Assembly: GCA_944388605.1 (NCBI GenBank)
Contig: CALXJJ010000017.1
Span: 1 to 32,708 of the forward strand
Direction: 5' to 3'
DNA length: 32,708 bases
Source: an uncultured Clostridia bacterium
GTDB taxonomy: Bacteria > Bacillota > Clostridia > TANB77 > CAG-508
Part shown: positions 1-8,702 of the stretch, piece after piece
Layout of the letters: every line of letters begins with the position of its first letter
Numbering within the stretch: the stretch's first letter is position 1
Made by a program: the position numbers and the translations under genes
Notes under the pieces: model-generated
The model's database searches: none
What the model was told of the DNA's origin: nothing
What the model saw: the letters and a program-made list of their open reading frames with translations, nothing else

Positions 1-165
1 TGCATTTTTCAAATAATCTTGCATTTCTTGTGCTTTTTTAAATAATCCATTTTCACCTATTGTTGCATCTATTGTTACCAATGCTAATATTATTAATACT
101 ATTATTGTTACCGCTAAGGCTATTAGTGTTATACCGCTTTGCCCTAGATATTTATTCTCCTTCAT
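1..165 (-). CDS. Pilin-like surface protein, N-terminus only (runs off the left edge)
   Basis: Reading the minus strand from an ATG at 165 gives 55 open codons that run off the window. The protein begins with a short charged stretch (MKENKYLGQSG), followed by about 22 hydrophobic residues (ITLIALAVTIIVLIILALV), then TIDATIGENGLFKKAQEMQ. This layout, a glycine just before a hydrophobic helix and then a GxNGLxxKA motif, is typical of the class III-signal-peptide or pseudopilin-like N-termini common in clostridial surface proteins. The start is well supported: AAAGGAGA lies six bases upstream (172-179). A promoter at 357-386 and a long leader precede it. The function of the mature part cannot be judged because it is outside the window. 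The prepilin assignment is inference from the N-terminal pattern. Confidence 0.75.
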   Translation of the reverse strand, partial: MKENKYLGQSGITLIALAVTIIVLIILALVTIDATIGENGLFKKAQEMQDYLKNA

Positions 166-302
166 ATACTTTCTCCTTTCTTTTTTATTCTTTTGTTTCT
201 AGTATTCTCTTTTTTTATTTTTTTATTCATTTTTTACCCACTTTTTTACATAAATGTATATACTTAATACTTTTTTATTTTTTTTCTTCTAGGACTTTGG
301 GT

Positions 303-349
303 ACTCACTTTATTCTGTATTTTTCTATACTCTATGCTCTTTAGTGAGT
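303..349 (-). other. 5'-end stem-loop in the leader of the pilin-like gene
   Basis: ACTCACT (303-309) and AGTGAGT (343-349) form a 7-bp inverted repeat. With the -10 box at 357-362 the transcript would start near 350, so this hairpin would sit at the very 5' end of the mRNA, where such stems often stabilise messages. The rest of the leader (180-300) is A-rich on the minus strand and shows no riboswitch consensus that I recognise. Confidence 0.45.
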
Positions 350-356
350 TACTTAT

Positions 357-386
357 ATTATATACTTATTCCTACTATTTTTGCAA
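357..386 (-). promoter_or_regulatory. Promoter of the pilin-like gene
   Basis: On the minus strand there is a -35 box TTGCAA (381-386), an 18-base spacer, and a perfect -10 box TATAAT (357-362). The whole block, spacer included, nearly matches the promoter at 16952-16981 in front of another surface-type gene. Confidence 0.7.
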
Positions 387-499
387 TACTTTTTCTATTT
401 TTCTTTTTTAGAAATATAATTTTCTTATTAAATATAAAAAATGTTATATTTATTTTTATTTTAGGTATTCTAATAGTAAAAGAAACTTGAGGTATGATT

Positions 500-790
500 A
501 TGTTTAAGAAAAAAATTTTTGAAAAAATATTATTAAAAAACATTATAAACTTAAATTATTTATTATCAAGAGATAAAATTGTTGAATTGGCAGATCTCCT
601 TGGTAATCCTAAAAAGTTGCTATTTCGTAATTTTATTTCTGGCATTTCAAAAGGATTTGGCTTTGGTATTGGATTTACAATTATCACAGCAATTACTTTA
701 ATCATTTTACAAAAAATTGTAACATTAAATATTCCTATCATAGGTCAATATATATATGATATTATTGAAATTGTAGAAAGAAATCATTAA
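500..790 (+). CDS. DUF5665-type small membrane protein
   Basis: This is a protein of about 96 residues. It has a basic amphipathic N-terminus, then GISKGFGFGIGFTIITAIT leading into a hydrophobic helix, and a C-terminal NIPIIGQYIYDIIEIV motif. The glycine-rich GxGxGIGFT turn and the 'IPIIGxxIxDIxxIV' tail match the DUF5665 family of Firmicutes, whose function is unknown; a single-pass membrane protein is expected. The start at 500 is preferred because GAGG (489-492) is seven bases upstream, whereas the ATG at 494 is only one base from it. The gene is divergent from the pilin-like gene and convergent with the UPF0182 gene. Confidence 0.75.
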   Translation: MFKKKIFEKILLKNIINLNYLLSRDKIVELADLLGNPKKLLFRNFISGISKGFGFGIGFTIITAITLIILQKIVTLNIPIIGQYIYDIIEIVERNH

Positions 791-792
791 GA

Positions 793-814
793 GGAAGAAC
801 CTAAATTTTCTTCC
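793..814. terminator. Small hairpin between convergent genes
   Basis: GGAAGAA (793-799) pairs with TTCTTCC (808-814) across an eight-base loop, between the stops of two convergent genes. There is no clear T-run on either side, so this is a weak shared terminator candidate. Confidence 0.35.
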
Positions 815-826
815 CCTACCTTACTA

Positions 827-3646
827 TTAATCTATTATATTATCTATAGTATTTGTACTATTTACAATAACGTTTTCTTCTATTTCATTTATCTCGTCTT
901 TTTCTTGCTCTTCTACAAGTTCTTCTAATTTATTTATAAGTCCTTGTAATTTTTCCATATCTTTTCCTATCATTTCCCAATCATTATTGCTACTTGAGTT
1001 TTCTAAGTTTTTATTTGCTTTTATAATTGCTGAAACTAAATCGTCTATATTATCTGTATTCTCTATTTCTATATCTACTGCATATTTTGAGACTAAATTT
1101 TGTAATGCTTCTTTTAAATCATTTCCTATCGCTACTTTAGTACCTGATGCTACTATAACTTTTTTCAATACTGGAGTAGCATCTACTTCATTTGTATATT
1201 GCTGATATATTGGTTCTACATACAATAATGTATTTTCTATTGGGACTATTACCATAGTTTTAGTTAATTTAGCACCACTTACATTTAAACTTTCTAATTC
1301 ATTAGAAATTGTTTCATCTTGTTCTAATTGCGTATCCAATTGCATTGGTCCTAATATATTACTATCATTTGGAAATTTATATAAAGTTAGCTTTCCTTTA
1401 CTATCTCCATCATAATTTCCTACTAAATAAGATATTATGTTTTGCTTTTCATATGGAGTGTATGGCAATACTAATCCTAATTGTTCTTCTTTGTCTCCTG
1501 GTTTTAATTTTGTATAATATGCTTCTAGTTTTGTTCCTGTTTTTGATGTTGTACTTCCTGTAGTATGAGTAGCAATATCCCATATATCATCATTTCTATA
1601 TAATACATCTGGTTGCACATTATGATATCTATTTATCATTTGAGCTTGTATATTATATAAGTATTTAGGATATATCAAATGTTTTTGTATGTCTTCTGGT
1701 ATTTCTTCATCCTTGTTTACAAAAGCTTCTGTATACATATTGTAATATGCCATAGCAATAGGATCTGTTCTATCTGTTATATAGAATTTCATTGAGCCAT
1801 CATATGCATCTATTATAACTTTTACAGAATTTCTAATATAATTAATTTCTGTTTTAGTATTATTTACTACAATTGATGTTTTTTGTGAATATGGATAATT
1901 ATTTGACATTGTATATGCATCTAGTACCCATACTAATCTTCCTTCGTCTGTTATAACCATATAAGGATTCTCATCATATACAAAGTATGGCATAACTGTT
2001 TTAGCTCTTTCTATTACATTTCTATTTGTTAAAATTTTACTCTCGTTAGTTACATTTCCAGATAAAGCAAGCTTTATATCTTTTTCCTTTATTGCTAAAA
2101 TTAGTCTATCTAGGAAATTTAACTTTAATCCTGCTTTACCATCATATATATTTTCTGCATTTGTTGTTTCATTTATTGGATAATCAAATTCTTTTTTATC
2201 TTTACTATTTGTAACTACTGTTCCATTTGTTAATAAACCAAAATATATTCTTGGTTCTTCAATATTTATAGCTTGATTTTTATTTTCAAAACTTTTTTGT
2301 AAAATTTGTAATGTACCACTTGTATTAGTTTTTGTTGCTGATGTTATAATTGTTCCATATCCATGTGTATATTCATATGTTTTATTATTATATGTTCTTG
2401 TATTATCACTGCTTATTATTTCCCTTGGTGAAATATAAACTGTTTGTTCGTTTCCATCAATATTATATTCTCCTATTACAGTGTTTTGATAAGAATAATA
2501 TCCTTTATTTGTTTGTAATGCATTTAAATCTTTAAGAACTATGCTTTCATTTGTAATTGGTATATTTTCGATTGTTTTTGAATTTTGATTTATTTCTTCT
2601 GAAATTATTGTCCCAGAATATTCCAAATTAACTTCTTCTATATTTATTCCATATGCAGATTTTGTAGATTTTATATTTTCTGCTATATATTGTTTTTCTT
2701 TATCCAATTCATTTCCTTCTACAAATATAGTTTGAAATCCAACTATTGTTATAAATAATATAATTAGATATTCTGGTACTAATAATATAGATGTAATTAT
2801 TTTTTTTGTTTTTCCTTGTTTAAATGCTTTTATTGCTCTATATGCAGAATAAATCATTATAACAGCTAAAATCCTATATCCCCATAATTTAATAGTAACA
2901 TCTTTAATTCCTGCACCATATAAAGAATAATTTGTATCATTATTTTTTAGAGTTAAGAATTTTTGTGTACCTACATTTTGTGCTCCTACAAATGTTAATA
3001 TTGCTATTAAAATTACTATTAACATTATACTATTACATGCTTGTTTAATGATATTACTATCTTTTAATGTTTGTCTATTGATTCCATCAAAGTAAACATT
3101 AAAAACAATAATAAAATATATTATTTTATATATCAAAAGTCCAGCTAAAATCCCTATCATATAAGTAAATATAAGCTTTATAAAAGGCTCTATAAAAATA
3201 AAATATCCTATATCTATATTAAAAATAAAATCATTTATTTCAAAACTAGCACTATTAAAACATAAATTAGCTTTTTCTAAAATAATGCTACTTGTTAATA
3301 TACTTACAACTGCCGCTCCTATTAAGGCAATAGATTTGTTTGGAAGTTTTGGCATTTCTCTTTTTTCTTCATCAAAAAAAGGTTTTAATCCTTTTCTTAT
3401 ATTTCTATTTGCTTGATATATAAATAAAAATATAAATGCAAAATTTATTAATATTGTTATTGTCATTTGTTTACCTTGTTTCCAATATACATCTACAAAT
3501 TCTTCTCCTACTTCTTTTATTTCTAAATAATTTCCTCTTGCTACTACATAGAATATAATTGCAACTAAAATTAAGAAAGCAAGAACAATAATTGTTCTTT
3601 TATTTATTTTTTTCTCTTGTTTTATCCTACTTGTATCTTTTTCCAC
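827..3646 (-). CDS. UPF0182 family membrane protein
   Basis: This protein of about 939 residues matches the UPF0182 family (PF03699) in size and layout. The N-terminal third (about residues 20-310) holds roughly seven hydrophobic helices, and a large extracytoplasmic region of about 600 residues follows. That region contains family-type stretches such as NPYMVITDEGRLVWVLDAYT, INYIRNSVKVIIDAYDG and HLIYPKYLYNIQ. The C-terminus is acidic and probably helical (EKLQGLINKLEELVEEQEKDEINEIEE). The biochemical role of the family is unknown. The chosen start is the GTG at 3646, with AAAGGA nine bases upstream; the TTG nine bases earlier overlaps that site. Only about 40 bases separate it from the upstream ftsY stop, so co-transcription from the ftsY promoter is likely. 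Confidence 0.88.
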   Translation of the reverse strand: MEKDTSRIKQEKKINKRTIIVLAFLILVAIIFYVVARGNYLEIKEVGEEFVDVYWKQGKQMTITILINFAFIFLFIYQANRNIRKGLKPFFDEEKREMPKLPNKSIALIGAAVVSILTSSIILEKANLCFNSASFEINDFIFNIDIGYFIFIEPFIKLIFTYMIGILAGLLIYKIIYFIIVFNVYFDGINRQTLKDSNIIKQACNSIMLIVILIAILTFVGAQNVGTQKFLTLKNNDTNYSLYGAGIKDVTIKLWGYRILAVIMIYSAYRAIKAFKQGKTKKIITSILLVPEYLIILFITIVGFQTIFVEGNELDKEKQYIAENIKSTKSAYGINIEEVNLEYSGTIISEEINQNSKTIENIPITNESIVLKDLNALQTNKGYYSYQNTVIGEYNIDGNEQTVYISPREIISSDNTRTYNNKTYEYTHGYGTIITSATKTNTSGTLQILQKSFENKNQAINIEEPRIYFGLLTNGTVVTNSKDKKEFDYPINETTNAENIYDGKAGLKLNFLDRLILAIKEKDIKLALSGNVTNESKILTNRNVIERAKTVMPYFVYDENPYMVITDEGRLVWVLDAYTMSNNYPYSQKTSIVVNNTKTEINYIRNSVKVIIDAYDGSMKFYITDRTDPIAMAYYNMYTEAFVNKDEEIPEDIQKHLIYPKYLYNIQAQMINRYHNVQPDVLYRNDDIWDIATHTTGSTTSKTGTKLEAYYTKLKPGDKEEQLGLVLPYTPYEKQNIISYLVGNYDGDSKGKLTLYKFPNDSNILGPMQLDTQLEQDETISNELESLNVSGAKLTKTMVIVPIENTLLYVEPIYQQYTNEVDATPVLKKVIVASGTKVAIGNDLKEALQNLVSKYAVDIEIENTDNIDDLVSAIIKANKNLENSSSNNDWEMIGKDMEKLQGLINKLEELVEEQEKDEINEIEENVIVNSTNTIDNIID

Positions 3647-3685
3647 TTTTATCAATCCTTTCTTAAGGTAAACAAATGTAATACC

Positions 3686-4594
3686 CTATTCTATTATTGC
3701 ATTAACAAAATCTCTACTATTGAATACTTGCATATCGTCTATTTTTTCGCCCACTCCTATAAATTTTATAGGAATATGATTTTCTTCTACTATTCCTATA
3801 GTTACGCCACCTTTTGCAGTCCCATCTAGTTTAGTTAATACTATTCCTGTTATTGGCGCTGTTTGTTTAAATGCTGAAACTTGCTCAATAGCGTTTTGAC
3901 CTGTTGATGCATCTAAAACAATTAATATTTCTTTTGATGCATCTGGCAACTCTCTGTCTATTACTTTATTTATTTTGAATAATTCATCCATTAGATATTT
4001 TTTATTATGCAATCTTCCTGCTGTATCACATATCAATACATCTGATTTCTTTTCTTTTACATATTTTATAGCATCAAATACAACTGAAGCAGGATCTGAT
4101 CCTTCTGTTTTTTTTACTATGTCGCAGTTTGCTCTTTTTGCCCATATATCAAGCTGTTCTACTGCTGCTGCTCTAAATGTATCAGCTGCAGCTACCACTA
4201 CTTTTTTCCCTGATTTAACTAAATTGTTAGCTATTTTTCCTATTGATGTTGTTTTTCCGACTCCATTTACTCCAACAATCAATATTACTGATGGTTTTGT
4301 ATATAATTTTAAATTACTATCTTCTTTATCTAATATTTCTTGTATTTCTTGTTTTAATGCTTCTTTTACTTCATCTACATTTTCGATTTTCTCTAATTTT
4401 ATCTTTTGTCTTAATTTATCTATAATCTTAGTTGAAGTTTCTACTCCAACATCTGATAATATAAGTACTTCCTCTAATTCTTCTAACAATTCTTCATCAA
4501 CTTTTCTAAAATTACTAAAAACTTGATTCATTTTTTCATTAAAGGATGTTCTAGTTTTATTTAAACCTTGCTTTAATTTATCAAAGAATCCCAT
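3686..4594 (-). CDS. ftsY: Signal recognition particle receptor FtsY
   Basis: FtsY is the SRP-receptor GTPase that docks ribosome-SRP complexes at the membrane. The 302-residue protein has a short N domain (about 1-95, helical and acidic, 'KVDEELLEELEEVLILSDVGVETS') and then the NG GTPase. Visible motifs are the P-loop GVNGVGKTT (108-116), the insertion-box motif AAADTFRAAAVEQL (135-148), DTAGR (190-194) and TKLDGTAKGG (254-263). The long acidic A domain of E. coli FtsY is absent, as is usual in Firmicutes. It is the first gene of a probable two-gene operon with the UPF0182 gene, behind the promoter at 4674-4702. Genes for Ffh or SMC, frequent neighbours elsewhere, are not in this window. Confidence 0.97.
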   Translation of the reverse strand: MGFFDKLKQGLNKTRTSFNEKMNQVFSNFRKVDEELLEELEEVLILSDVGVETSTKIIDKLRQKIKLEKIENVDEVKEALKQEIQEILDKEDSNLKLYTKPSVILIVGVNGVGKTTSIGKIANNLVKSGKKVVVAAADTFRAAAVEQLDIWAKRANCDIVKKTEGSDPASVVFDAIKYVKEKKSDVLICDTAGRLHNKKYLMDELFKINKVIDRELPDASKEILIVLDASTGQNAIEQVSAFKQTAPITGIVLTKLDGTAKGGVTIGIVEENHIPIKFIGVGEKIDDMQVFNSRDFVNAIIE

Positions 4595-4673
4595 ATTTTA
4601 TATCAATCCTTCCTTAAAAGAATTATAGTTGGTTAATATTGCCAATTCCCAACTTTTTATCTTACCTTTTATT

Positions 4674-4702
4674 ATTATATATTATGTTACATATAAAATC
4701 AA
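4674..4702 (-). promoter_or_regulatory. Promoter of ftsY
   Basis: On the minus strand, -35 TTGATT (4697-4702), a 17-base spacer and a perfect -10 TATAAT (4674-4679). The leader of about 75 bases contains an AGTTGG/CCAACT inverted repeat around 4627-4655. Confidence 0.65.
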
Positions 4703-4817
4703 GAAAAAACCGTAAATTTGCAGGATAAAACAGTAATTTTTGTACCATCTTTACATCTAGAATATTTTTATTATTTTATCATATTTATTATATAGGAACT
4801 TTCCTATAAAGAGGTGT

Positions 4818-5849
4818 ATGTGTTTGATTTTAAAAGTTAATAAACGTTTTTTTATGATAGGATTTATTTCTTTCATTATAATAATTGCACTTGCAGTAAT
4901 AATGTATAATATATTTGCAGTAGAAGGAGAAAATAAAGATTACATAAAATGGTTTGAATTTACAGCAGAATATGATATTTTAGATAAAACATCAAAATTA
5001 GATATTTCATCACATGTAAATAATGAAGAAATAAAATACAATTGGGTTGAACTTATTGCATATCTCGCTTGTAAATATGGAGGTGATTTAAATAAATTTA
5101 AGTCTTCTGATTTAGATGTATTAGTAAACAAATTAAAAAATGGTGAAACAATGGAATCTATTACCAAAGATTTAAAAAATTACTCTTATTATTATGAAGC
5201 ATATAATTCTGTTTTAAAAGAATTTATTGGAGAATATGAAATACAAGTATCTGATGCAAATGGAAACATATCATTTGAAAAAAAATATGGAATAAAAGCT
5301 TTTTCTCCAATTGCTAAGAATTATAGTTTCAGCCATTATAACGATTTTGGTTCTTCTCGTTCATACGGATATAAGCGTAGACATTTAGGTAATGATTTAA
5401 TGGGTAGTATAGGAACACCAATAATAGCAGTAGAATCTGGAATTGTTGAAGCTCTCGGTTGGAATCAATATGGTGGATGGAGAATTGGAATACGTAGTTT
5501 TGACAAAAAAAGATATTATTATTATGCACATTTACGTAAAGGTCATCCATATGCTAGTGACATGTATGAAGGAAAAATTGTAAAAGCAGGAGATGTTATT
5601 GGATATCTCGGAATGACTGGTTATAGTAGCAAAGAAGATGTAAACAATATTAATGTTCCTCATTTACATTTTGGGCTAGAATTGATTTTTGATGAATCTC
5701 AAAAAGATGGTGTTAATCAAATTTGGATAGATTTATATAATATCGTTGAATTTTTACGAAAAAATAAATCTGAAGTAATATTAGAAAATTCTGAAACAAA
5801 AGATTATCAAAGGAAATATGATATAATTGATCCAATAGTACCAGAATAA
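4818..5849 (+). CDS. Membrane-anchored M23 (LytM-type) peptidase
   Basis: This is a zinc metallopeptidase of the M23/LytM family, expected to cut peptidoglycan cross-bridges outside the membrane. One N-terminal membrane helix (about 12-34) is followed by a linker region of about 125 residues and then the M23 domain (about 160-300). Key residues are present: HLGND (H189 and D193, the HxxxD zinc motif), YYYAHL (H238) and PHLHFG (H282, H284). All zinc and catalytic positions are there, so an active enzyme is likely. The SD-like GAGGTG (4811-4816) sits almost against the ATG at 4818, so the in-frame TTG at 4824, seven bases away, may be the true start. The gene stands alone, divergent from ftsY. 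Its stop codon is immediately followed by repeat copy A. Confidence 0.9.
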   Translation: MCLILKVNKRFFMIGFISFIIIIALAVIMYNIFAVEGENKDYIKWFEFTAEYDILDKTSKLDISSHVNNEEIKYNWVELIAYLACKYGGDLNKFKSSDLDVLVNKLKNGETMESITKDLKNYSYYYEAYNSVLKEFIGEYEIQVSDANGNISFEKKYGIKAFSPIAKNYSFSHYNDFGSSRSYGYKRRHLGNDLMGSIGTPIIAVESGIVEALGWNQYGGWRIGIRSFDKKRYYYYAHLRKGHPYASDMYEGKIVKAGDVIGYLGMTGYSSKEDVNNINVPHLHFGLELIFDESQKDGVNQIWIDLYNIVEFLRKNKSEVILENSETKDYQRKYDIIDPIVPE

Positions 5850-6010
5850 GAACAAATCGGAAAGCCTTAAAATTTATACTAATTTTATCTTTCCTCGTTG
5901 GCTTTTTAGTAAATTTGTTCCTAAGCCAATTTTACGAAGTCAAAATTGTGTGCAGTCGTTAGAGCGTAGCGACTTTTCTACAATAGGAAAGGATAACTTT
6001 CCTATTGTAG
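5850..6010 (+). repeat. Dispersed intergenic repeat, copy A
   Basis: First of three full copies of an unrecognised element of about 160 bp. In order: a first part of about 71 bp bounded by GAACAAAT (5850-5857) and AATTTGTTC; a CAATTTT/AAAATTG hairpin with an eight-base loop ACGAAGTC; a variable segment AGTCG...CGACT that pairs in this copy; and a terminal 14-bp perfect hairpin (from CTACAATAGG, 5979 to 6010) with loop GATAA. Compared with copy B it is nearly identical, with a few changes such as CAGTCG for CAACTG. It starts on the base right after the M23 stop codon. GAACAAAT also recurs directly after the last hairpin (6010-6017). Confidence 0.85.
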
Positions 6011-6033
6011 AACAAATATTGCTGAATACCACT

Positions 6034-6072
6034 AAAAAGTAGTATTTTAAAATTATAAAATACTACTTTTTT
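6034..6072. terminator. Bidirectional terminator between the M23 gene and spoIIP
   Basis: A perfect 16-bp stem (left arm 6034-6049, right arm 6056-6071) with loop AAATTA. The outer pairs are an A-run on one side and a T-run on the other, so it can end transcription from both convergent genes. Confidence 0.8.
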
Positions 6073-6096
6073 AATAATATCTCTAATCTTGTACTT

Positions 6097-7284
6097 TTAT
6101 TTTACTACTTCATTAATTACTTTTGCTAAGTATTTCATACTAGTCATACTTTGTTCTAATGTATTTCCTGTTGCTCCAACCTCAATAATGCAAGCTGCTT
6201 TTCCTAATTGCTGATTATACCTTGAATTTCGTAATACTATTGGTTTAAACAATCCTGGATATAATTCATTCGCTTTTTCTTGTATTTTTACAGCAAACTT
6301 TAAATTTTGTACCCAATTTTCATGTTCCAATCCTCCACCATCTGTTCCTATAACAAACATTAATTGTGATGCATATTCTTCACCTATTTTTACAGTAGGT
6401 GCGTATGTACTATCTGCAATAGCATCTCTATGTAAATCTATTATTATATCTGCACTAGTTGATTTTAATATATTTTCTACAGTCTGCATACTTCTATCAT
6501 ATGAACCATTATATGCTGGATAATCATGATAAGTCATATCATGTATTACATTATAATTATATGATTTCAATTGTTTTTCTAATTCTGTACCTACTCTTGC
6601 TACTGAAAAATTTAAATCAATTGTTCTAAAATTTCCTGATTGAGTATAATTATATTTTTCTGTAGGAGTATAACTTTCACATGTATGAGTATGAAATAAT
6701 ATTATATTTTTATTATCTAATGTTATATCTGGTGTAAGCATTTCTGTTGTCAATCCATAATCTGTTCCATTTTTTATAAATACACCATTATATTCATTGG
6801 TATAACTAGTAGGTACATTATTTTCTAATACTTCTGTTTGTAAATTTGTTTCTGCATGTTGCACTTGTTCTTCTTCTATTTGTTCTTCATTTGCTATATT
6901 ATTTTCTTGCATCTCTTTCTCATTCTGTTTTTTCTCCTCCAATGTTCCCAACATACCTAATTGTGAATTTAATATCATTTTTAGAGGTTCTAATCCTTTT
7001 GAATTTTCGTTTTCCATATAATCATCTTCGTTTACATCTTTTATGCTTGGAATTGTTTTATCTAATATTGATAATAATAAATCTGTTTTTCCGTTTTTCT
7101 CTATTTTTTTATAATTTTTTTCAACTTCTTGAGACTTACTTTGATTATCTGATTGTTCAAATAACCTTTTGTTATTTTTATCAAAAAAATATCTAGTAAC
7201 TCCTACAATACATAATAAAATGATTGTTATTTTTACTAGATATTTTAATAATTCTTTTTTATTCCATACAGCTAATTTTACCAT
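6097..7284 (-). CDS. spoIIP: Stage II sporulation protein P
   Basis: SpoIIP is the peptidoglycan amidase/endopeptidase that works with SpoIID and SpoIIM during forespore engulfment. The 395-residue protein has a single N-terminal membrane helix (about 15-33), a low-complexity acidic linker (about 35-165), and the SpoIIP domain (about 190-390). Diagnostic motifs are ILFHTHTCESYTP (195-207), DLHRDA (283-288) and, near the end, ACIIEVGATGNT. These contain the zinc ligands and catalytic glutamate known for this family. It ends the recJ-rel-MBL-hisS run, 71 bases after hisS. In many relatives it sits by gpr instead, so this position is less usual. The SD (AAGGA) is about 12 bases from the ATG, which is long. 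Its presence supports an endospore former. Confidence 0.95.
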   Translation of the reverse strand: MVKLAVWNKKELLKYLVKITIILLCIVGVTRYFFDKNNKRLFEQSDNQSKSQEVEKNYKKIEKNGKTDLLLSILDKTIPSIKDVNEDDYMENENSKGLEPLKMILNSQLGMLGTLEEKKQNEKEMQENNIANEEQIEEEQVQHAETNLQTEVLENNVPTSYTNEYNGVFIKNGTDYGLTTEMLTPDITLDNKNIILFHTHTCESYTPTEKYNYTQSGNFRTIDLNFSVARVGTELEKQLKSYNYNVIHDMTYHDYPAYNGSYDRSMQTVENILKSTSADIIIDLHRDAIADSTYAPTVKIGEEYASQLMFVIGTDGGGLEHENWVQNLKFAVKIQEKANELYPGLFKPIVLRNSRYNQQLGKAACIIEVGATGNTLEQSMTSMKYLAKVINEVVK

Positions 7285-7355
7285 AATAAATCACATTCCT
7301 TCTTAGGTACAAACTTCCATATAATAAATATATGCTTGTACTCCAAGAATTATTA

Positions 7356-8663
7356 CTATTTTTTTAGTTTTAATATTACTTGATCTATTTCTAGTATTTC
7401 TTGTTCTCCGGTTTCCATATTTTTTAGAGATACTTTTCCTGTATTCTTTTCTTCTTCTCCAATTATAATTGCATATGGTATATTCATTTTATCTGCATAC
7501 TTAAATTTTGCTTTACTTTTTTTATTTTCCATATATATTTGTACATTTATTCCTTGTTTTCTTAAAATTGTTCCTACTTCTATTGCTCTTTTGTTATCAT
7601 CGTCCATTGATAGTACTAATGCTTTGGCTATAGAATTTTGTTCTACATTTAAGATATTTAACTCATTTAGCTTATAAAATAATCTGGTTAAACCAATTGA
7701 AACACCTACTCCTGGTAATTTTCTATTAATATAATTTTCTGCTAAGTTTTCATATCTTCCTCCAGAACAAACACTTCCTAATTCTTTATATTCATTCAAA
7801 AAAGTTTCATATACTGTTCCTGTATAGTAATCTAGTCCTCTAGCAATTGTTAAATCTATTTTAAAATTTTCTTCTGGTATTCCAAAAAGTCTAATATATT
7901 TAACAACTTCTTTTAGTTCTTCTATCCCTTTTTTTAAAATATCATTATCAATATTTATTTTCTCTAACTTGTATAATTTTTCGTCGTTATTTCCTTCTAT
8001 TGATATAAAATCCATTATTTCTTTTGAATTAATACCTAATTTTTCAATTTCTTCTTTAACTGCTTCTCTTCCTATTTTGTCTATTTTATCTATTATACGC
8101 ATAATATGTACAGATTTTTCTTTTTCACCAATTTTTGAAAACAATCCGTTTAATATCTTTCTATTATTTATTCTTATTGTAAAATCACCTAAGCCCAATT
8201 CTTTAAATATATTATATATTACACTTGGAATTTCTGCATCATTTATAATACTTAATTCTCCATCTCCAATTATATCTATATCACATTGATAAAATTCTCT
8301 AAATCTCCCTTTTTGTGGCTTCTCTCCTCTATACACTTTTCCTATTTGGTATCTTCTAAAAGGGAATGATAATTTATCATAATAATTTGCCACATATTTT
8401 GCTAGAGGAACTGTTAAATCAAATCTTAGTGCTAAATTTGTATCTCCTTTTTCAAATGCATATATTTGTTTTTCAGTTTCTCCACCAGCTTTTGCAAGCA
8501 ATACTTCTGAATGTTCTATTATTGGAGTATCAATTGGTAAAAATCCATATTTTTCATATGATTTTCTTATTTTATCTTCTATCTGATTAAATAAAATTTG
8601 TTCTTTAGGTAATAATTCCATAAATCCAGGTAAAGTTCTTGGAGTTACTATTTTATTATCCAT
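7356..8663 (-). CDS. hisS: Histidyl-tRNA synthetase
   Basis: This class II synthetase charges tRNA-His. The 435-residue length is normal. The catalytic domain has motif 2 (FRRYQIGKVYRGE, starting at residue 102, with the continuing GRFREFYQCDIDIIG), the HisRS-specific RGLDYYTGTVYE (275-286), SGGRY (300-304) and motif 3 GVGVSIGLTRL (318-328). The C-terminal anticodon-binding domain covers about 340-435. An AGGAGGTG ribosome-binding site lies nine bases before the ATG. It lies 39 bases downstream of the MBL hydrolase gene and belongs to the same minus-strand run. No T-box leader is seen before it, unlike thrS, so it is probably transcribed from upstream. Confidence 0.97.
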   Translation of the reverse strand: MDNKIVTPRTLPGFMELLPKEQILFNQIEDKIRKSYEKYGFLPIDTPIIEHSEVLLAKAGGETEKQIYAFEKGDTNLALRFDLTVPLAKYVANYYDKLSFPFRRYQIGKVYRGEKPQKGRFREFYQCDIDIIGDGELSIINDAEIPSVIYNIFKELGLGDFTIRINNRKILNGLFSKIGEKEKSVHIMRIIDKIDKIGREAVKEEIEKLGINSKEIMDFISIEGNNDEKLYKLEKINIDNDILKKGIEELKEVVKYIRLFGIPEENFKIDLTIARGLDYYTGTVYETFLNEYKELGSVCSGGRYENLAENYINRKLPGVGVSIGLTRLFYKLNELNILNVEQNSIAKALVLSMDDDNKRAIEVGTILRKQGINVQIYMENKKSKAKFKYADKMNIPYAIIIGEEEKNTGKVSLKNMETGEQEILEIDQVILKLKK

Positions 8664-8702
8664 ATTTTATTTCACCTCCTCATTAATGAATTTATACACT
8701 TT

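Noticed and set aside
60-344. Open frame of 94 codons on the plus strand at the left edge
   Set aside because: It overlaps the pilin-like start and its leader in antisense, is almost only Leu, Phe, Ser and Tyr from T-rich sequence, and has no ribosome-binding site.
166-350. Cyclic-di-GMP or other known riboswitch in the pilin-like leader
   Set aside because: None of the conserved cores I know (e.g. the GEMM tetraloop-receptor motifs) is visible; only an AT-rich leader with one stem.
3975-4526. 183-codon plus-strand frame inside ftsY
   Set aside because: Exact antisense of the conserved FtsY GTPase domain; low-complexity Ser/Phe-rich product.
5946-5975. GTTAGAGC in the repeat core as an integron attC-like site
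   Set aside because: The attC core GTTRRRY needs a pyrimidine at position 7, and no paired RYYYAAC site or integron integrase is present; the repeats do not flank gene cassettes.
5850-6017. GAACAAAT on both sides of repeat copy A as a target-site duplication
   Set aside because: The left GAACAAAT is also part of copy B, so it belongs to the element; copy B has no matching sequence at its right end.
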